NCBI GenBank assembly: GCA_014859215.1
Contig: JACUUS010000034.1
Span: forward strand, 1 to 15,825
DNA: 15,825 bases
From: Dehalococcoidia bacterium
Lineage (GTDB): Bacteria; Chloroflexota; Dehalococcoidia; SZUA-161
Direction: 5' to 3'
A program made the position numbers and the translations under genes. Every line of letters starts with the position of its first letter. The stretch's first letter is position 1. The notes beneath the pieces are model-generated. The model ran no database searches and was not told the DNA's origin. It saw only the letters and a program-made list of their open reading frames with translations. This document shows, piece after piece, positions 13,105 through 15,825 of this stretch.

Positions 13105-14634
13105 TTACGGGTAGAACTGCTTCTGCGCGGCCTTCCTGAGCTCTGCGCGGTGGTCGGGATGGGCTATGGCTATGAGCTCATTCGCCCTCTCCCGGTGACT
13201 CTTGCCGGCAAGGCTGGCGATTCCCCATTCAGTCACCACGTAGTCAGCGAACTGGCGGGGTATGGTCACCAGTGAGCCCTCGGCCAGATGTGAGACTACC
13301 GTGGAACTGCCGCCGAATGCCAGCGACCTGAGCATGCTGATCGCCCTTCCGCCCCTGGACATGAAGGCCCCCAGGTGGAAATCGAGCTGGCCGCCGGGGC
13401 CGTTGATCATGCGAGGCCCGAACTGGGTCTCACAGGTGATCTGACCCGTGAGGTCTATCTGCAGGATGCTGTTGATGGATACCATATTGTCGTTCTGGGC
13501 GATCACTGTCGGGTTATGTATGTACTCGCAGTCATACATTTCGATGAGCGGGTTGTCGACCATCCACAGGTATTCCTGCCAGCCGCCGCCGTCGAGCGCG
13601 GTATAGACGGCCTTGCCTGGATGTAGCGTCTTCTTCTTTCCGTTGAAGACCCCGCCCCGTATGAGCTCGGGCTGCCTCCACGCGGACATCTCCGAATGAA
13701 TGCCCAGGTCTGCGAAATTGTCGAAGAGCCCCACCCTCGGCAGCCAGGTAGTGGGTCTGCCGGCGCCTATCTCGATTGTGTCGCCGTCCTTGATAAGCTC
13801 CTTGACATAACCGGCCATGTCGTCGGCTTCGGGGTACGGGTCATCCAGCCCCATCACTCCAGTAAAGAAACCGGGGCTGAGCAGGTTCATAAGCGGTCCC
13901 ATCAGGTAATAGCCGCGCGCGGTATACTCCGGCTCGTGCTTGTTTGCCTTGATCAGGGTTTCGATCCACTCCTCCTGGAGCTTGGGATCTTCGACCGTGG
14001 TGCGAATCATCTCCCTGATCATGTCATCAGTTACCCGCGCGGTCGGGGCCTCGACAAAATAGTCAATCTCCGAGACATGGACCATGTTGTTACCCCGGTA
14101 GGGGCCGGGCATGTTCTCGTCCACCTCGGCGATGACGGTCTTCGCCCTGTTCGTGTAGCTTTTCTTGTTCCAGAGATGGGGTCCGAAACTGCAGAAGCCC
14201 TCCTTGTCGGGAGGTGAAACGTTGGTCATGAAGACGTCAACGGGATACCTGTCCCTGCGCCGGTCCTCGTCACATAGCTTCGGCCGCATCGACATCAGAC
14301 ATGGTATAAAGGAGCATACCCTCGCATCATGTGAGGGACGGCCCATGGCTCCCAGGAAGTGAATGGCGCCGACCGTAAAATTCTGCTCCCAGCCGACCTG
14401 CAGCCAGCCGGGGTCTACCGAGGGAGCGTTGATCTCAAGATAAACGTTCTCGAGCTCATCCTTGCGCTTGCCCAGCGCAAGCGGCACCTGTGTGGGATGG
14501 GCAAAAGGCAGTACAACCCTGTCTCCTGACTTGACCACCTTCGCCGCGTCATCGGCTGAAACGAGTTTTCTCTTGTAGTCTTCCTTCCAGTCCTTGCGGT
14601 ATTCCCTGTACTCGGTTATGTGCGAGAATCTCAT
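13105..14634 (-). CDS. Acetyl-CoA hydrolase / 4-hydroxybutyrate-type CoA-transferase (class I)
   Basis: A 509-residue acetyl-CoA hydrolase/transferase family protein. Signatures in order are 'FMTNVSPPDKEGFCSFG' (134-151), 'IAEVDENMPGPYRGNNMVHV', 'DTIEIGAGRPTTWLPRVG', 'DLGIHSEM' with Glu315 as the catalytic glutamate that forms the glutamyl-CoA thioester, and 'SILQIDLTGQI' plus 'GPGGQLDFHLGA'. Relatives such as AbfT and Cat1 are about 430-440 residues. The excess is mostly an insertion around residues 200-275, helical and ending 'PYPEADD', between the two halves. It would move CoA between acetyl- or other acyl-CoA and a carboxylic acid; the substrates are unknown. The ATG at 14634 has GGAGG seven bases upstream. 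It is the first gene of the minus-strand array and has its own promoter about 200 bp upstream. Confidence 0.88.
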   Translation of the reverse strand: MRFSHITEYREYRKDWKEDYKRKLVSADDAAKVVKSGDRVVLPFAHPTQVPLALGKRKDELENVYLEINAPSVDPGWLQVGWEQNFTVGAIHFLGAMGRPSHDARVCSFIPCLMSMRPKLCDEDRRRDRYPVDVFMTNVSPPDKEGFCSFGPHLWNKKSYTNRAKTVIAEVDENMPGPYRGNNMVHVSEIDYFVEAPTARVTDDMIREMIRTTVEDPKLQEEWIETLIKANKHEPEYTARGYYLMGPLMNLLSPGFFTGVMGLDDPYPEADDMAGYVKELIKDGDTIEIGAGRPTTWLPRVGLFDNFADLGIHSEMSAWRQPELIRGGVFNGKKKTLHPGKAVYTALDGGGWQEYLWMVDNPLIEMYDCEYIHNPTVIAQNDNMVSINSILQIDLTGQITCETQFGPRMINGPGGQLDFHLGAFMSRGGRAISMLRSLAFGGSSTVVSHLAEGSLVTIPRQFADYVVTEWGIASLAGKSHRERANELIAIAHPDHRAELRKAAQKQFYP

Positions 14635-14701
14635 CGCTAAGCCTCCGCCTTTCCTGGTGATACATCGGCTACAGTCGGGCCGGGTTCAGAAAAAGGGACA
14701 G

Positions 14702-14722
14702 GGATAAACGGGCCGTTTTTCC
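14702..14722 (-). repeat. Stem-loop in the leader of the minus-strand array
   Basis: GGATAAACG pairs with CGTTTTTCC across a GGC loop, with one T-T mismatch (eight paired bases). On the minus strand the stem is followed eight bases later by a run of five T (14694-14690). It lies between the predicted start near 14802 and the ATG at 14634, so it could act as a weak attenuator; a T run at this distance is not typical of a strong terminator. Confidence 0.35.
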
Positions 14723-14764
14723 GTTAGTCTACTGGAAACAGCTAGGACCTGGGTCACGGGACAG

Positions 14765-14789
14765 CCCTTCTCTCGCCTGAGAGAACGGG
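14765..14789. repeat. Perfect 7-bp inverted repeat / hairpin in the leader
   Basis: TTCTCTC (14768-14774) and GAGAGAA (14779-14785) form a perfect stem with a four-base loop. CCC (14765-14767) and GGG (14787-14789) extend it to ten pairs around one bulged C. It starts about 13 nt downstream of the predicted transcription start, a position suited either to an operator or to a 5' stabilising hairpin. No T run follows it on the minus strand. Confidence 0.5.
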
Positions 14790-14808
14790 GTTTCGGAATA
14801 TTGCTGTA

Positions 14809-14837
14809 CTTTTAGCGGATTCTGTGCCGATTGTCAA
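14809..14837 (-). promoter_or_regulatory. Predicted sigma70-type promoter of the minus-strand array
   Basis: On the minus strand a perfect TTGACA (14832-14837) is followed after exactly 17 bases by TAAAAG (14809-14814, four of six consensus). The start would be near 14802, leaving a leader of about 168 nt. A 6-bp inverted repeat TGCCGA/TCGGCA (14825-14830 and 14848-14853, 17 bases apart) flanks the -35 box. A second, overlapping hairpin (14837-14858, AGTTTGCC with GGCAA-g-ACT) would be exclusive with it. Confidence 0.55.
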
Positions 14838-14934
14838 GTTTGCCCGGTCGGCAAGACTCCTGGTCTAAGGAGGAGTATTATCTCGCAAGCCATGCGTGTG
14901 GTCCGGGCAGAATTCTCTGGTGCAGTCGGATTAT

Positions 14935-14963
14935 GTCGCAGGTTCCCCGGTAATTCCTGCGGC
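14935..14963. repeat. GC-rich stem-loop upstream of the plus-strand gene
   Basis: CGCAGG (14937-14942) pairs perfectly with CCTGCG (14956-14961). A U-G and a G-C pair extend the stem outward to eight. The loop is 13 bases and itself contains CCCCGG. It lies about 175 nt before the plus-strand start codon. No T run follows on either strand, so it is not an evident terminator. Confidence 0.3.
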
Positions 14964-15135
14964 TTGTGACTATTGCTGCCTCCTCCCAGTACCATTGCCG
15001 CATACCAATCCGAAAATCTGACGGATATGATTACAGGGGTAACATCTGCATGTTTGACTTTCTTGCCTCGCCATTGAATCTTTCCTCTCTTATGCCTACC
15101 GCACGCCATTTGGAAATTGTCACAGGAGGACCGGC

Positions 15136-15825
15136 ATGGGAATCGGGGTAGTAGGTTTTGGAATAGTAGGCACGGCCACGGCTGAAGTCCTTCGCCGCCT
15201 CGGTCATAGCGTCAGCATTAATGACTTGAATCCGGCCAGAAACGAGGCGGCACGGCTCCAGGGTTACCAGTACCTTGCCCCCGGTATGAAGACCGAAATA
15301 CTTTTCGTCTGCGTGCCGGAAAGCTATGTTAAGGACAGCCTCGTGTATGCACCTGATGCGGAGATCGTCGTAATACGTTCCAGTGTGCCGCCGGGAACTA
15401 CAGACCGCTTCTCAAAGCAGTTGGGGCGTCCCCTGGTGCACATGCCGGAATTCTTGAAAGAGGCAACGGCTCTCTGGGATGCCCTTAATCCTCCTTTTGT
15501 CCTGATAGGATGCCATGACCAGGGCCAGGGTCAACGTCTGGCCCAGTTGTTCTCTCCGCTGATAGCTCCGGTGAGGCTGGTTTCCCCCGCAGTATCGGAG
15601 ACTGTCAAGCTTGTCCTGAACTCATACCTGCACACGATCATAACGTTCTGGAACGAGGTCGAGCTGGTAAGTGAGCTTGCCGGGGTCCAGTCTCACATTG
15701 TCGGTAAGATATGCAGCCAGGACCCGCGAGTTCCCGCTTATGGGGCGACCATGCACGGTAATCCGGTCGGCGGACGCTGTCTTCCCAAGGATCTGGCCCA
15801 ATTAGTCAACTATGCCAGAAGCAAG
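15136..15825 (+). CDS. UDP-glucose/GDP-mannose dehydrogenase family protein (3' end beyond window)
   Basis: Open from ATG 15136 to the right edge (230 residues visible). The ribosome site AGGAGG lies about seven bases upstream. The N-terminal Rossmann motif is G7-F-G9-I-V-G12. 'RSSVPPGTT', 'HMPEFLKEATA' and 'FVLIG' match the conserved STVPxGT and PEFLxEG segments. In the central domain Lys158, Asn162 and 'GGRCLPKD' with Cys215 and Asp219 match the catalytic Lys, Asn, Cys and Asp of UDP-glucose 6-dehydrogenases, which oxidise the C6 alcohol of a nucleotide sugar to the acid with NAD. The catalytic Cys falls about 40 residues earlier than usual because the NAD domain is short and lacks the usual 'TP' loop (VPES here). 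It is transcribed away from the catabolic array and probably belongs to a polysaccharide or nucleotide-sugar locus. Confidence 0.85.
   Translation, partial: MGIGVVGFGIVGTATAEVLRRLGHSVSINDLNPARNEAARLQGYQYLAPGMKTEILFVCVPESYVKDSLVYAPDAEIVVIRSSVPPGTTDRFSKQLGRPLVHMPEFLKEATALWDALNPPFVLIGCHDQGQGQRLAQLFSPLIAPVRLVSPAVSETVKLVLNSYLHTIITFWNEVELVSELAGVQSHIVGKICSQDPRVPAYGATMHGNPVGGRCLPKDLAQLVNYARSK

Larger units (their letters stand above)
14635..15135. other. Divergent intergenic region, about 500 bp
   Basis: No convincing gene is seen here. The left part is the presumed 168-nt leader of the minus-strand array and contains two hairpins. The middle carries the minus-strand promoter with inverted repeats around it. 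The right part (14935-15135) has a GC-rich stem-loop and ends with the AGGAGG ribosome site of the plus-strand gene. No clear plus-strand promoter was found; TTGACT at 15054-15059 has only a weak -10 partner (AATCTT). Confidence 0.7.

Noticed and set aside
15054..15082. TTGACT / AATCTT as a plus-strand promoter for the UDP-glucose dehydrogenase-like gene
   Set aside because: The -10 has only three of six consensus bases and none of the invariant ones at the right places; too weak to call.
14834..15109. Minus-strand open frame of 91 codons in the divergent intergenic region
   Set aside because: No ribosome site, no recognisable motif, and its 3' end runs into the predicted -35 box; more likely non-coding.
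1..15825. tRNA, rRNA, CRISPR array, insertion sequence or phage genes
   Set aside because: None seen: no regularly spaced direct repeats, no transposase or integrase motifs, and no cloverleaf-like sequence noticed in the few intergenic regions.

Overview
The window is a segment of bacterial chromosome with fairly high GC and tightly packed genes. Fifteen intact or edge-cut genes and one decayed gene lie on the minus strand, so transcription runs from about 14,800 down to the left edge. One further gene, cut by the right edge, points the other way. The gene set (2-oxoacid:ferredoxin oxidoreductase, dicluster ferredoxin, a 2-hydroxyacyl-CoA dehydratase / benzoyl-CoA reductase pair, two unrelated CoA-transferases, an acyl-CoA dehydrogenase) indicates an anaerobe living on acyl-CoA chemistry. 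Such gene mixtures with NIPSNAP-like proteins would suit an uncultured Chloroflexota (Dehalococcoidia-like) or another anaerobic lineage. That is an impression, not a demonstrated assignment.

Layout in transcription order (right to left). A divergent intergenic region (14635-15135) separates a UDP-glucose/GDP-mannose dehydrogenase family gene (+) from the minus-strand array and carries a TTGACA-N17-TAAAAG promoter and several inverted repeats. Then come an acetyl-CoA hydrolase / 4-hydroxybutyrate-type CoA-transferase (13105-14634), a second TTGACA promoter, and the two dehydratase-family subunits (12998-10527). A decayed NIPSNAP-like remnant (about 10425-10159) follows, then a nitronate monooxygenase/FabK-like flavoprotein and an acyl-CoA dehydrogenase 3 nt apart. 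After a third TTGACA promoter come a class III (CaiB/BaiF) CoA-transferase and the alpha, beta and gamma subunits of a VorB-type 2-oxoacid:ferredoxin oxidoreductase. A D-2-hydroxyacid dehydrogenase is inserted before the ferredoxin subunit. The tail holds an SRPBCC-like protein, two tandem NIPSNAP-like proteins, and a cysteine-rich protein cut by the left edge.

Taken together, the central genes supply nearly all the steps of a Stickland-type disproportionation of a 2-oxoacid. The reductive arm would be 2-oxoacid to 2-hydroxyacid (dehydrogenase), to 2-hydroxyacyl-CoA (class III CoA-transferase), to enoyl-CoA (dehydratase), to acyl-CoA (acyl-CoA dehydrogenase acting as a reductase). The oxidative arm would be 2-oxoacid to acyl-CoA plus CO2 plus reduced ferredoxin (oxidoreductase). 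The dehydratase activator ATPase, ETF and an aminotransferase are not in the window. The substrate is unknown, and a ring-reducing (benzoyl-CoA reductase-like) role for the dehydratase pair cannot be excluded. No tRNA, rRNA, CRISPR array or insertion sequence was seen.
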